64,000 bases of DNA from an uncultured Pseudomonadota bacterium (GTDB taxonomy: Bacteria > Myxococcota_A > UBA796 > GCA-2862545): NCBI GenBank assembly GCA_913061235.1, contig CAJXTB010000020.1, positions 55,000 to 118,999 on the forward strand, in the 5' to 3' direction. A program made the translations under genes and the position numbers. Every line of letters starts with the position of its first letter. Positions within the stretch are counted from its first letter, which is position 1. Below the pieces are notes generated by a model. It was not told the DNA's origin. It saw only the letters and a list, made by a program, of their open reading frames with translations, and did no database searches. Shown here piece by piece: positions 8,905 to 17,142 of this stretch.

Positions 8905-10089
8905 ATGTTGACCGCCTTGCTTGTAGTGTTTGCGCTAGCGAATCCAGCGGCAGACAACCTGCCGCGCTTTCGAACATCCACAGCCATTGTGGAGGTCACA
9001 CCTGAGCTCGTCTGGTACGACATCCGCTTTCACGATGTTGAAGCGGCCTCGTGTGAAGTCGGGGTGTCCGACGACGGCGAGATTGTCGTGTCGCGCTGTC
9101 AGTTTCCGCCCGGCTCGTACGGTGAGTCGACGCCGGCACGAAAGGTTGGACCGATAGTCCGACAGTTCCGAAAGCAACAGCGCCGCGCTCGCAACATCCG
9201 CGTGGGGTACTTGCGTCGTGGTCGCCAGGTGCGGGTCGAGGACGTGGTGCCGATAGAAGGGCGGGTTGCCAGCGACTACGCCATCTTCGAGCACGGTGAG
9301 TGGCTCTTCGCCTTGGTGGGGGACGAGCTGACGCCGCTTCGAAACATGGGTGGCGGAACAGGCTTGTACTGTTTTCGCGACGATTGTGATGGCCGGTACT
9401 GGCTTCCCGACGTCACGCCGGAGCCACTAGAAGGAACATCTGTCCTTGGAAATGCGTTCGCCGATGACGCGCCGTCCGCCTACCAAGACGCCGCCGCGGC
9501 CATGTTCCCCGTCATCGTCGATGCCGTTGCCGCAATCGACCGTGGCGAGTCGGGTTCTTGGCCAACAGATGAGCGAGGCGTTGGGTTTCCGCAGCATCGG
9601 GCATTCGGGCTGTCTTGGTCTCCAGGCGTCTACGCCCACCCCGCGCCGTCTGTGGCCGAGTCTGGGGCTCGTCCTCCCGAGGGCTTCGCGCCTGTGTTCA
9701 CAATGACGCTCGATGAGGTACGCAGTGGCGTCTTTGACCAAACGCAGACCGAATCTGCTCTTGGATTGACTGTCCGTGCGCGGCTTGATCTGGAGCGACA
9801 GTGGGCGCGCGTGGACTTCACCCGGCTGGGTCAGACGGTGTGGCAGGACTTCCGTGTTGTGCCGGAGTGGGTAGATGAGCAGGGTAATCCCTGGCTGAAA
9901 CAGATTGCCGAGTGGGAGGAAACAGACCGATCACCCACGCTTATGGACCCAAGTTTCTCGCCTCGTCGGGTCGGCATCGACGGGACCGGCGATGTGCTTC
10001 ACTACCTCTTGGTTGCCAACCCACCAGAGCGCTCGCGTCGTGTTGTCCCGGTTATTCCGACGGATAGAAGTCCGACATTGCCACAATGA
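8905..10089 (+). CDS. Secreted protein of unknown function
   Basis: 394 aa from an ATG with GGGAG just upstream. The N-terminus (MLTALLVVFALANPAA) is a signal peptide without a lipobox. I recognise no family. The mature protein has several lone or paired cysteines (SCEVGVSD, SRCQF, LYCFRDDCDGRYWLPDV), a short basic stretch near residue 85 (RQFRKQQRRARNIRVGYLRR), and a predominantly beta-rich pattern. It is probably periplasmic or outer-membrane associated. Its 3' end overlaps the convergent gene on the minus strand by 38 bases. It follows the acyl-CoA dehydrogenase by 93 bases, enough for its own promoter. Confidence 0.7.
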   Translation: MLTALLVVFALANPAADNLPRFRTSTAIVEVTPELVWYDIRFHDVEAASCEVGVSDDGEIVVSRCQFPPGSYGESTPARKVGPIVRQFRKQQRRARNIRVGYLRRGRQVRVEDVVPIEGRVASDYAIFEHGEWLFALVGDELTPLRNMGGGTGLYCFRDDCDGRYWLPDVTPEPLEGTSVLGNAFADDAPSAYQDAAAAMFPVIVDAVAAIDRGESGSWPTDERGVGFPQHRAFGLSWSPGVYAHPAPSVAESGARPPEGFAPVFTMTLDEVRSGVFDQTQTESALGLTVRARLDLERQWARVDFTRLGQTVWQDFRVVPEWVDEQGNPWLKQIAEWEETDRSPTLMDPSFSPRRVGIDGTGDVLHYLLVANPPERSRRVVPVIPTDRSPTLPQ

Positions 10090-10831
10090 CCGTGGTGTCT
10101 GCCAAGGCGTCGGCAAACACGCTTCGGTCCGACATCACGTTGTCAGCGCCTCGGTAATGGTAGGGAATGGCGATGTTCGGTGAAAAAGCGGCGACGCACT
10201 CCGCAGCTTCTTCGGGGGTCATGGTGTACGGAAGGTTCATGGGAATGAACGCTGTGGTGATGCCGGTGAGCGCCTTCATTTCGTCCGTGCATGCGGTGTC
10301 CCCGGCAACGTAGATGCGCTCGCTGCCAACCTCGATGATGTAGCCATTGCCCCGTCCCTTCGGGTGGAAAAGCACACCATCCTCCGGCCCGCGGTGGTTG
10401 TTGTACATGGGCACAGCCGTGATCTGCACAGCACCAATCGTCAGCGACTCGCCGTTCGCGAGGACATCGGTTGAGCTGGCGAGCTGTTCGCTGACTGCTG
10501 CCGGTCCAACCACACGTGTGCCTGCCTTCATGACGGCGTCCACGCCGGCGCTGTCCAGATGGTCACCGTGAACGTCGGTGATGAGTACGATGTCGGCGTT
10601 GTGGGGGTCACCGAGAGGACCGCGCGTTGTGGGGTCGAGCCAGATGACGCCGGCGGGTGTGGAGATTTCTAGGGTGGCGTGAAGCACCGGACGGAAGCGA
10701 ATGCCGTCGAGTACCGGCTCTGCGACGGGCTCGACGGTCGCACGTTCAGGCGCTTCGGTACCCTCGGCAGGCGGGGCTGTGGCCACTGTGCTGCCGCACG
10801 CGCACAAGAGAAGGAGGGGAAAGAGGCGCAT
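10052..10831 (-). CDS. Metallo-beta-lactamase-fold hydrolase lipoprotein
   Basis: 259 aa. Signal peptide with lipobox LCAC (Cys12) and a short Pro/Glu/Ala-rich linker. From about residue 40 the sequence follows the UlaG/L-ascorbate-lactonase-like branch of the metallo-beta-lactamase fold: LITDVHGDHLDSAG, MYNNHR, YVAGDTACTDEM and IAIPYHYRG supply the metal ligands. The first His of the usual HxHxDH is Asp here (DVHGDH), a variant met in this branch. It acts outside the cytoplasmic membrane. It is last of the operon led by the carotenoid oxygenase, nine bases after the PaaN-like gene. The substrate is unknown; a lactone or phosphodiester is possible. Confidence 0.85.
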   Translation of the reverse strand: MRLFPLLLLCACGSTVATAPPAEGTEAPERATVEPVAEPVLDGIRFRPVLHATLEISTPAGVIWLDPTTRGPLGDPHNADIVLITDVHGDHLDSAGVDAVMKAGTRVVGPAAVSEQLASSTDVLANGESLTIGAVQITAVPMYNNHRGPEDGVLFHPKGRGNGYIIEVGSERIYVAGDTACTDEMKALTGITTAFIPMNLPYTMTPEEAAECVAAFSPNIAIPYHYRGADNVMSDRSVFADALADTTVIVAMSDFYPSE

Positions 10832-10840
10832 GACGGTGTC

Positions 10841-12496
10841 CTAGGAGTGGAGGGGCTGCTCGACCTTGCTCTGAACAATGCGGAAGCGACGCGCGACGAA
10901 TGCGGCATCGGTCAGACAAGCGGTGCCAGCGGGGTTGAGACCGGTCACGTGAAAATCGCTGAATGCGGCGGTGAAGTTCATCGGGGCCTGGCGAATGAGG
11001 TTGATGCCCACACTCGCGCCGGCGTCTGCGAACGCGTCCTGTACCGTCTCCATCCAGGTGTTGTCCGTGGTGTACGCGTACGAGGCGATGGCTCCGAAGG
11101 AACGCGCGTCTGACGTTGCTTTGGACAGGGCATCGTCGCGGTCTTGTGCCACGAGAATGAAGCCGATGGGGCCAAAGTGTTCGCGTTGAACCACGGCCCT
11201 TTCGGCTGCGTCTACGCGGACCAGCAGGGGTGTCGCGGTCCGTGCGCCAGGGAAGTCCGGATGGTCGTACGACGATGACTTGCGCACAACGGTACCGGCC
11301 TGTTCGGCAGCCCTCAGGTCGTCTACGGTTCGCGCACTGTGCAGGGCGCCGCACACCGCGGGGCCATGGGCGGTGCACAGAGCGTCGATGGCTGCGATGA
11401 GCTTGGTCACGAAGTCGTCGACCGACAGCCTGCCTTCGGGCGTGAGGACACCAGCCGCGGACAGCCACAGGTTCTGAGGGGCGGTACACATCTGTGCCGA
11501 GAACAACGATAGCCCCGTGGCAAGGGCCCGGCACACAGCGTCTACGTCATCCACTGAGTCGATGACAACGGCGTTACAGCCTGCGGTCTCGGTGTACACC
11601 TGCTTGTGGGCGTAGGCCTTCTCTAGATGCCGTCCGTAGGACTGACCGCCGGTGAAGTCGACAATGGCGACGTCATCGTGGGCCAGGATGTCTTCGGCAA
11701 CGGGGGCGTCCCACGTATCGCAGGCCAAGACGAGCAGGTTGGGGTTGAACCCGGCGTTGGCGAGCACGGTCCGCGCGGTCTTTACCGCCATGGCCATGGG
11801 CAGGATGGTGTCCGGGTGGGGCTTGAGGACGACGGGATTGCCAGTCGCTAGGTTCGCGAGAATGGCCGGGTAGGCATTCCACGCTGGATAGCTGCCGCAG
11901 CTGAAGACCAGAGCGATTCCTACGGGAACCAGCCGGTAGCGCTTGTGCAGGACGACGGGCTCGCCCCGACCAAAGCGTCGCTCAAACACGGTGCTCTCTG
12001 GTACATCGGCCATGGCGGAGTGTGCTGCGGCAAGCGCTTCGAGACCGCGGTCTAGGGACGACGCACCACTGCCGGCGAAAGACAGCATGAATGCCTGGCC
12101 AGCGGTGTGCATGGTGGCGTAGGCGTTGGCAAACACGTCTTGCGACCACGCCTCGAGGATGTCTGCGCAGACGGCAACGCGCTCACTGGGCCGGGCCTGC
12201 TTCCACGGGGCCCATGCATCGCGAACCCCCTCCAGCAGGGCGTCGACCTGGCAGTGCGGATAGTCGATACCCAGCGATTCGCCTGTGTATGGCGACGTCT
12301 CAGCACCGGTTCGACCGCTCTCACCGGGCTGGTTCAGGTGGAAGGACGTGCCGAGCAGGCCGTCGAATCGAGCCTTACCAGCCTCCCGCGCGCCGGCTGG
12401 ATGGTGTCGAGCGCTGGGCGACTCGATGAACGGGGTGAACGCCTCCCGCGTCTTGTTGACCTTCGCTGCGTGTTCTACGCGTTCCATTGGCGTCAT
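10841..12496 (-). CDS. paaN: Aldehyde dehydrogenase family protein, PaaN type
   Basis: 551 aa. The aldehyde dehydrogenase fold is clear: PVVLKPHPDT with the NAD-binding Lys225, FTGG at 281-284, and the candidate nucleophile Cys337 in SAQMCTAPQN. The long N-terminus and overall motifs match the stand-alone PaaN (phenylacetate-degradation) aldehyde dehydrogenases rather than the PaaZ fusion. It lies in an operon after a carotenoid oxygenase and a lipocalin-like gene, with an ATGA overlap at its start, so here it may oxidise an aldehyde released by the oxygenase. No other paa gene is in the window, so a role in phenylacetate breakdown is doubtful. Confidence 0.8.
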   Translation of the reverse strand: MTPMERVEHAAKVNKTREAFTPFIESPSARHHPAGAREAGKARFDGLLGTSFHLNQPGESGRTGAETSPYTGESLGIDYPHCQVDALLEGVRDAWAPWKQARPSERVAVCADILEAWSQDVFANAYATMHTAGQAFMLSFAGSGASSLDRGLEALAAAHSAMADVPESTVFERRFGRGEPVVLHKRYRLVPVGIALVFSCGSYPAWNAYPAILANLATGNPVVLKPHPDTILPMAMAVKTARTVLANAGFNPNLLVLACDTWDAPVAEDILAHDDVAIVDFTGGQSYGRHLEKAYAHKQVYTETAGCNAVVIDSVDDVDAVCRALATGLSLFSAQMCTAPQNLWLSAAGVLTPEGRLSVDDFVTKLIAAIDALCTAHGPAVCGALHSARTVDDLRAAEQAGTVVRKSSSYDHPDFPGARTATPLLVRVDAAERAVVQREHFGPIGFILVAQDRDDALSKATSDARSFGAIASYAYTTDNTWMETVQDAFADAGASVGINLIRQAPMNFTAAFSDFHVTGLNPAGTACLTDAAFVARRFRIVQSKVEQPLHS

Positions 12497-12936
12497 GGTC
12501 GCACCCAGCGCAGGGAGTAGGTTCGGGTCACGCCAGAGCGCGCGACCAAGCTGTAGGACAAGGTCACGGAGTCGGGGCCGAGCGTGACGTGGCGGCGGTT
12601 GTCTTGGCCGACCAAGTTGGGGGACAGCGCGTGGGTGACAGTGTGAACAATGTCGTCACCATCGAGCGTCCAGGTGCCGCCATAAGACAGGTAGCTGTCG
12701 AAGGCCGCCGCCTTCTCGGCGGCCGGAGCGGAGCCGGTAGTCTCTAAGCGAGTGGCGGTGAGGGCAGGGCGGTCTGCACGGGACAGCACGGCGCTCATGT
12801 GACCCGATGCGGCGTACAGAATCTGGCCCACGGCGTTTTTGCCGAACGGAAAGACGGGCGACCGGTCGTCTGAGAAGGTGATGCGAAAGTCGTCCAGGAC
12901 CCATGCGCCAACAAATGCGTCTGGGTTCAGGCCCAT
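12493..12936 (-). CDS. Lipocalin-like domain protein
   Basis: 147 aa from the ATG of MGLNPDAFVGAWVL. The N-terminal GAWVLDDF and the beta-strand pattern with YGGTWTLDGDDIVHTV match the Lipocalin_5 family (small barrels that bind hydrophobic ligands). No signal peptide is seen, so it is cytoplasmic. Its start overlaps the end of the carotenoid oxygenase gene by ten bases and its stop overlaps the paaN start (ATGA). The context suggests it holds or delivers the apolar substrate or product of the oxygenase; that is inference. Confidence 0.75.
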   Translation of the reverse strand: MGLNPDAFVGAWVLDDFRITFSDDRSPVFPFGKNAVGQILYAASGHMSAVLSRADRPALTATRLETTGSAPAAEKAAAFDSYLSYGGTWTLDGDDIVHTVTHALSPNLVGQDNRRHVTLGPDSVTLSYSLVARSGVTRTYSLRWVRP

Positions 12937-14405
12937 TCTGAGGCATCCATCCATGTGGCGTGGAAGCCGGCGGGAACCCGAAACGGAATGTGTACGGTTG
13001 CCACCGGGCCTTCGCTGATGTGTTGGGCGTCGAAGACCAGACAGCGGCTCGACCAATCGCGGGTGTCGGTGACGAAGGACATCACGTAGCCATCGTCTTC
13101 TTCGGTGGCTCCAGGCCGTGCTGCAAACGGGGCTTCGGAGCCGTACACGCCAGGGCCGTAGTCGTAGCGTTGGGTCTTGCCGGTGTGGATGTCGACCTTC
13201 AGCAAGGCGTCAAAGGTGGCCGGAATCTCGTGAGGGATGGCGTGCAGGTAGGCGAAGCGGTTCTTGTGGCCCATGACGTGGGGGGCAATCATGGGGAACT
13301 CGGCGTTCACGTCGTCCAGAGCGCGCTCGCTGGTCTCGCCGGTGACGAGGTTCATGCGCCACTCGTGAAGATTTGCCCGCAGCTTGATGCCAGAGAGCAT
13401 GGCGGCGAGCTTGCCGTCTGCCTTGTTGGGCGACAGGCTCGGGTCGGGGTTTCGGCAGCCAATCATGACGACCTCATCGCCCTCTTCCCAGCAGTTCACC
13501 ACGTGCAGCATGTAGCAGGGCTCAAACTCGAACCAGCGCACGTCAGCGTCTGTGCCGAAGCGCGGAATGACGCCGTAGCGAGTCGGAACGTCCTTGTGGA
13601 ACAGTGGAATGCGCTTGCCGGTCTTCTTGAAGAACTCGGGGTCGAAGAACACCGGGAAGTCGTGCAAGATGGAGTAGCGAGGCGTCACGCCAATGTCGTG
13701 TGGACGGCGTGGACCGGGCAGGGTGATGTCGGTCGTGTGCAGCGTGCCGTCGGGCTTGAGCACGCCGTAGCGCATGTACGGAGCGCGGTCGCCGTAGCCA
13801 AAGAAGACGAACTCACCGGTGTTGGGGTCGACCTTGGAGTGGGCCGAGATGCGGTGAGGCATCGCTGCTGAGAGTGCGTCAGAATCGAGTGTTTCGAGGG
13901 TTTGGGGATTGAGTGGGTAGAGCTTTCCCGACTCGTACCACAAGGCATACAAGCGACCATCAAGGCTGATGAGGTCGGTGTTTGCGGTGTCTTTGAGGGG
14001 GCCGCCGGGTAGCTTGAAGTCGAACGGACCGAGCACGCCTCCCCAGATAGCGGCGTCGGTCTTCTGTTCTTGGGCGAAGCCACGGGTGTTGACGTAGCGA
14101 TTGCCGTAGCGAGCGGTGCCGTTTTCAAACCACAGGCCGTGAACCATGCCGTCACCGTCGAACCAATGGTAGCGGTTGATTGGCGCCAACCTGCTGTTCG
14201 GACCGTTTCGGAAGTAGGCACCGTTCAGGTCTTCGGGGAGCTTGCCGTCCACCTTGAGCTCGCCGGCGCTGTGCTCCTGGGTCACCGGCGCGTATAGACC
14301 GTGCAAGTAGGGATTGTCGATGGTGTCAATCCACGCCGGAGCGTCTGACGGGCGTGTGCCTGCGGCGGAGAGCGTCTTGCCGTAGCGGTTGGTAATGTCG
14401 AGCAT
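12927..14405 (-). CDS. Carotenoid / stilbene cleavage oxygenase
   Basis: 492 aa starting at an ATG with CGGAGG upstream. The family motif FRNGPN (65-70) and the four histidines that hold the catalytic Fe(II) are all present: His189 (SAHSKVD), His248 (ILHDFPVF), His301 (MLHVVN) and His482 (GFHATW), spaced as in retinal pigment epithelial protein/CCD enzymes. It is a soluble non-haem dioxygenase that splits a conjugated double bond of an apocarotenoid or stilbene to give aldehydes or ketones. It leads an operon with a lipocalin-like protein, a PaaN-like aldehyde dehydrogenase and a metallo-hydrolase. Which substrate is cleaved cannot be told from sequence. Confidence 0.9.
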   Translation of the reverse strand: MLDITNRYGKTLSAAGTRPSDAPAWIDTIDNPYLHGLYAPVTQEHSAGELKVDGKLPEDLNGAYFRNGPNSRLAPINRYHWFDGDGMVHGLWFENGTARYGNRYVNTRGFAQEQKTDAAIWGGVLGPFDFKLPGGPLKDTANTDLISLDGRLYALWYESGKLYPLNPQTLETLDSDALSAAMPHRISAHSKVDPNTGEFVFFGYGDRAPYMRYGVLKPDGTLHTTDITLPGPRRPHDIGVTPRYSILHDFPVFFDPEFFKKTGKRIPLFHKDVPTRYGVIPRFGTDADVRWFEFEPCYMLHVVNCWEEGDEVVMIGCRNPDPSLSPNKADGKLAAMLSGIKLRANLHEWRMNLVTGETSERALDDVNAEFPMIAPHVMGHKNRFAYLHAIPHEIPATFDALLKVDIHTGKTQRYDYGPGVYGSEAPFAARPGATEEDDGYVMSFVTDTRDWSSRCLVFDAQHISEGPVATVHIPFRVPAGFHATWMDASEWA

Positions 14406-14461
14406 CGAGAACCTCCGAGAGTCGGCGGTCCTATCCGATTGTGGCTGTGTCGACCGGGCCC

Positions 14462-16057
14462 TTAGGGGGTCTCGCGAACGAAGATGGCAATGTCTTGAAC
14501 ATTGTTGACGGGGCCCGTGCTGTCCGCCAGCGTCATGGGGCTGGCGTGGAACCACTGCTGGTCGTACGTGGTGTTGTCGTACGATTCCATGTACAGCAGG
14601 CCACGATGCGACAGTCCGGTATTGAAGCTGTTTCCGCAGTTGTCACAGTTGATGCCCGACCCGTTTGAGGCGGAGTTCCACGCGTAGCCGGTGTATCGGG
14701 CGCCTGGATTGAACACGACGATGTTGTTGGTCCGGGTGAACCAGGTGGTGCCGTCTTGGGTCAGCTTGATGTACGAGATGGGCGGGAGGATGTCGGCTGC
14801 CCAGCTCGTGAGGTCAGCGATGGGCCAGATGAAGCGCTTGTTCGTATTGCTTGCCCGAAACGCCAGAAATTCACCGCTGTTGGTGAGGGCGGGCAGGAGC
14901 AGGTCCATGCGCGAAAAGGCAGCACCATTGGACATGCCGCTGGCGTCATACGTGCCGAAGTCGTTCAGCAATGGCAGGAAGTCGGATGAACCCACCAAGC
15001 TGGTCTTGGTCGTTGGAATCGTTCCGAGGTTGGCGATGAGCGTCCAGCCGCCGCCTTGGGTCGTCATGTCGCAGTACGCACTGAAGGCTGCGGTTCCACC
15101 AAGGCCGTCTGGGTCGATGGTGTAGATGCCGTCGGTGGAGCTCGGGGTGGCAGTCTTGATGGTCTGGCAGGTGGTGACCACCGAGCAGCCTTCTACTGGC
15201 CACGTGCCGTCGCCAGCAACCTGGGAGCCCGTGGGAAGCGTTGCTCCAGAGCACACTTCGCCGCCGCGCGACACGATTGAGCCCGCCTCGACCGTGGCTC
15301 CGGCACCCACCGTTGCATTCGGGCCAACTCGGCCGTAGACCGTGGCTCCGGCCGCGATGGTTGCGGCACGGCCGACACGCCCGGTGGACTCAACGGCGGC
15401 TCCAGCGCCAATGTCCGCCTGCTTGCGGACTCGCGCGCCCTGCTCAATGCGCGCGCCGACTGCCAATGTCACGTCGGGTCCAACCACACCATTGATGGAC
15501 GAACTGCCACCAATGTTGGGGGCGTTGGCCACGGTGACGCTGCGAGCAACCACGGCGTTGTCACCGAGCGTAGTGAAGTCGCCGAGTGAGACGAGGTTGC
15601 CTACGACAGCACCAGCTCCGATAGTGACGTCGTCTCCTACCTGAGCTGCGTAGCCGAGGCTTGCACCATTCGCGAGGGTCAGTCGCGCACCTGCTTGCAC
15701 CGCTCGCCCAACAGTGACGTCTGTGCCGAGTACGTGGTCGGCTCCGATCTGTGCACCGCGTCCGATGACCGTGTTGGCGCCGACAGGAATGGGGTTGCTC
15801 GCGTGAGCCACTCGCCCTGCGAGGGATGCGCGCGACCCCACGACTACGTCAGCTCCCAGAGCCACTTGCGGGCCAATGGTGGCGCTGTCCAGCACAAAGG
15901 CGCCCGCCCCAACGGTACTGCTGGGGTCAACCGTGGCGTCTACCGCGACACAGGCGCCATTCGCGGCGTACTCGTCTTGGCATCCGTCGTTGTTCGAATC
16001 GGCTGCAAATGCAACAGCACCCGTGACCATCCAGACCAAAAAGCTGCGTCGAACCAT
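14462..16057 (-). CDS. Secreted left-handed beta-helix protein with fibrinogen-like C-terminal domain
   Basis: 531 aa with a signal peptide (MVRRSFLVWMVTGAVAFA). A short DSNNDGCQDEY segment follows, then residues about 37-285 consist of many imperfect hexapeptides (pattern [VILA]-G-x-x-x-x, for example TVGAGAFVLDSATIGPQVAL) that predict a long left-handed parallel beta-helix. Residues about 300-531 match a fibrinogen-related domain: TIDPDGLGGTAAFSAYCDMT, TQGGGWTLIANLG and a C-terminal YMESYDNTTYDQQWF. Acyltransferases use the hexapeptide fold, but no catalytic His is placed as in them, so here it looks structural, projecting a carbohydrate-binding head. GGGGAG lies five bases before the ATG and a candidate promoter lies further upstream. 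Confidence 0.85.
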   Translation of the reverse strand: MVRRSFLVWMVTGAVAFAADSNNDGCQDEYAANGACVAVDATVDPSSTVGAGAFVLDSATIGPQVALGADVVVGSRASLAGRVAHASNPIPVGANTVIGRGAQIGADHVLGTDVTVGRAVQAGARLTLANGASLGYAAQVGDDVTIGAGAVVGNLVSLGDFTTLGDNAVVARSVTVANAPNIGGSSSINGVVGPDVTLAVGARIEQGARVRKQADIGAGAAVESTGRVGRAATIAAGATVYGRVGPNATVGAGATVEAGSIVSRGGEVCSGATLPTGSQVAGDGTWPVEGCSVVTTCQTIKTATPSSTDGIYTIDPDGLGGTAAFSAYCDMTTQGGGWTLIANLGTIPTTKTSLVGSSDFLPLLNDFGTYDASGMSNGAAFSRMDLLLPALTNSGEFLAFRASNTNKRFIWPIADLTSWAADILPPISYIKLTQDGTTWFTRTNNIVVFNPGARYTGYAWNSASNGSGINCDNCGNSFNTGLSHRGLLYMESYDNTTYDQQWFHASPMTLADSTGPVNNVQDIAIFVRETP

Positions 16058-16088
16058 GTGTGCTCCCCAAGCGAATGTACCGGGTTTA

Positions 16089-16115
16089 CTTACAAGGCCT
16101 GATCTGATTTGTCAA
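16089..16115 (-). promoter_or_regulatory. Candidate sigma-70 promoter of the beta-helix/fibrinogen-like gene
   Basis: On the minus strand a perfect TTGACA box (16110-16115) is followed after 15 bases by TGTAAG (16089-16094), a four-of-six match to the -10 box. The region is unusually A+T rich for this window and places transcription start about 25 bases before the ATG at 16057. The 15-base spacer is short, so the -10 assignment is tentative. Confidence 0.45.
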
Positions 16116-16160
16116 GTATCTTACTGTGTTTTGTTGATATTAGAGCGGTTGTTCACCGTT

Positions 16161-16667
16161 CTATCGAACGAGCAGCAGCAGCACCGCCAGGGTCTCTCGC
16201 AGCCCCAGTCGAATCCGGTGTGGTGAGCGGCAGCCCACAACGCAGACCTCGCTGAATTCTCGTCCGAACAGAACCTCACAACGTGCCACGTGGAAGTCGT
16301 CTGTCATGACCAAGACCCGCTGACCCAGGCCCAGTTGGGCGGTTCGCATGGCATTCTCTGCCGTGGTGCGCGCGGTTGATTCACAGATGAGTGCTGTGGA
16401 CGGGACCTTGAGCATCTCAGCAAGTCGCACCCCTACAATGCCCTCGGCAGGCGGATGTGTGACGACTCCACCGCTGACCACCAAGACCGGTGCGAGCCCG
16501 AGCTCAAACAGGGACACACCTGCACGGACCCTGCGTTCAAGCGCGGGTGAGGCAGACCCATCTGGACGCACAGCTGCGCCAGGAACCACAATCAAATCAA
16601 AGGTGCCGGTCGGGGTCGCGTGCCATCCAAAGATGCTTCGCCAACCGCGCCAGAGGGACGCGAGCAT
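16161..16667 (-). CDS. DUF218 (YdcF/SanA-like) protein
   Basis: 168 aa with the DUF218 fold: DLIVVPGAAVRPDGSASPAL, VLVVSGG, ESTARTTAENA and VLVMTDDFHVAR. The last two are the conserved core of the YdcF/SanA family, linked in other bacteria to envelope barrier function. The start is uncertain: an ATG at 16667 gives the usual domain length, while an in-frame ATG at 16700 would add eleven residues; neither has a strong ribosome binding site. It is divergent from the zinc-ribbon membrane gene at 16726. The C-terminus is hydrophobic (TLAVLLLLVR). Confidence 0.8.
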   Translation of the reverse strand: MLASLWRGWRSIFGWHATPTGTFDLIVVPGAAVRPDGSASPALERRVRAGVSLFELGLAPVLVVSGGVVTHPPAEGIVGVRLAEMLKVPSTALICESTARTTAENAMRTAQLGLGQRVLVMTDDFHVARCEVLFGREFSEVCVVGCRSPHRIRLGLRETLAVLLLLVR

Positions 16668-16725
16668 GCTCTTAGCTAACACTGTCGGTGCAGACCCCAT
16701 AGGGGGCCGGCAATGCGAGGGTGTC

Positions 16726-17139
16726 ATGGGTGAGTGCGTGGTTTGTAAGCAGCCGTTCGACGACAGCGACCTGCTGTTTGGCGACCGTGGGCCAACGTGT
16801 GCGGTGTGCATGGTGGCGACGGATGAAGGGGCGGAGAACACCCGACGCCTCTGGACCTTGATCATCGCACCTCCGGTCGTGGCAAGTCTTGCGCTAGTCG
16901 CCTTGTGCATCCCGCTGATTGGGCTGCTGATCTCCCTGTTCATGTCAGCTGTTGCGCTGTTTGGCGGGCTCAGCGCGATTCAGTCCGGCTATCGCTTGGA
17001 GCCCAAGGACGCAGGAGTGGCCCCCGAGATGAAGAGCTACCTGTTGGCGAGCGGAATTGTGACCACAGTGGTCGCTATTGGCTCAACAGGGTTCTTCGTC
17101 ATGATGCTTGGCTTGGTCATCGTCAGTCAGGTCCTGTAG
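16726..17139 (+). CDS. Small membrane protein with N-terminal zinc ribbon
   Basis: 137 aa. Two CxxC pairs (CVVC at 4-7 and CAVC at 25-28) make a zinc ribbon at the cytoplasmic N-terminus. Two adjoining hydrophobic segments fill about residues 43-85 and another hydrophobic region fills 108-137, so three or four membrane helices are likely. GAGG lies just before the ATG. I do not recognise the family; such ribbon-plus-helices proteins are often of unknown function. It ends four bases from the stop of the convergent PPC lipoprotein gene. Confidence 0.7.
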   Translation: MGECVVCKQPFDDSDLLFGDRGPTCAVCMVATDEGAENTRRLWTLIIAPPVVASLALVALCIPLIGLLISLFMSAVALFGGLSAIQSGYRLEPKDAGVAPEMKSYLLASGIVTTVVAIGSTGFFVMMLGLVIVSQVL

Positions 17140-17142
17140 GGC

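Noticed and set aside
10746..11534. 262-codon minus-strand frame in a second reading frame
   Set aside because: Overlaps PaaN out of frame and is Arg/His-rich without motifs, typical of a shadow in high-G+C DNA.
12960..13871. 303-codon plus-strand frame
   Set aside because: Opposite the carotenoid oxygenase, whose iron-binding histidines are all conserved; the frame is a codon-bias shadow.
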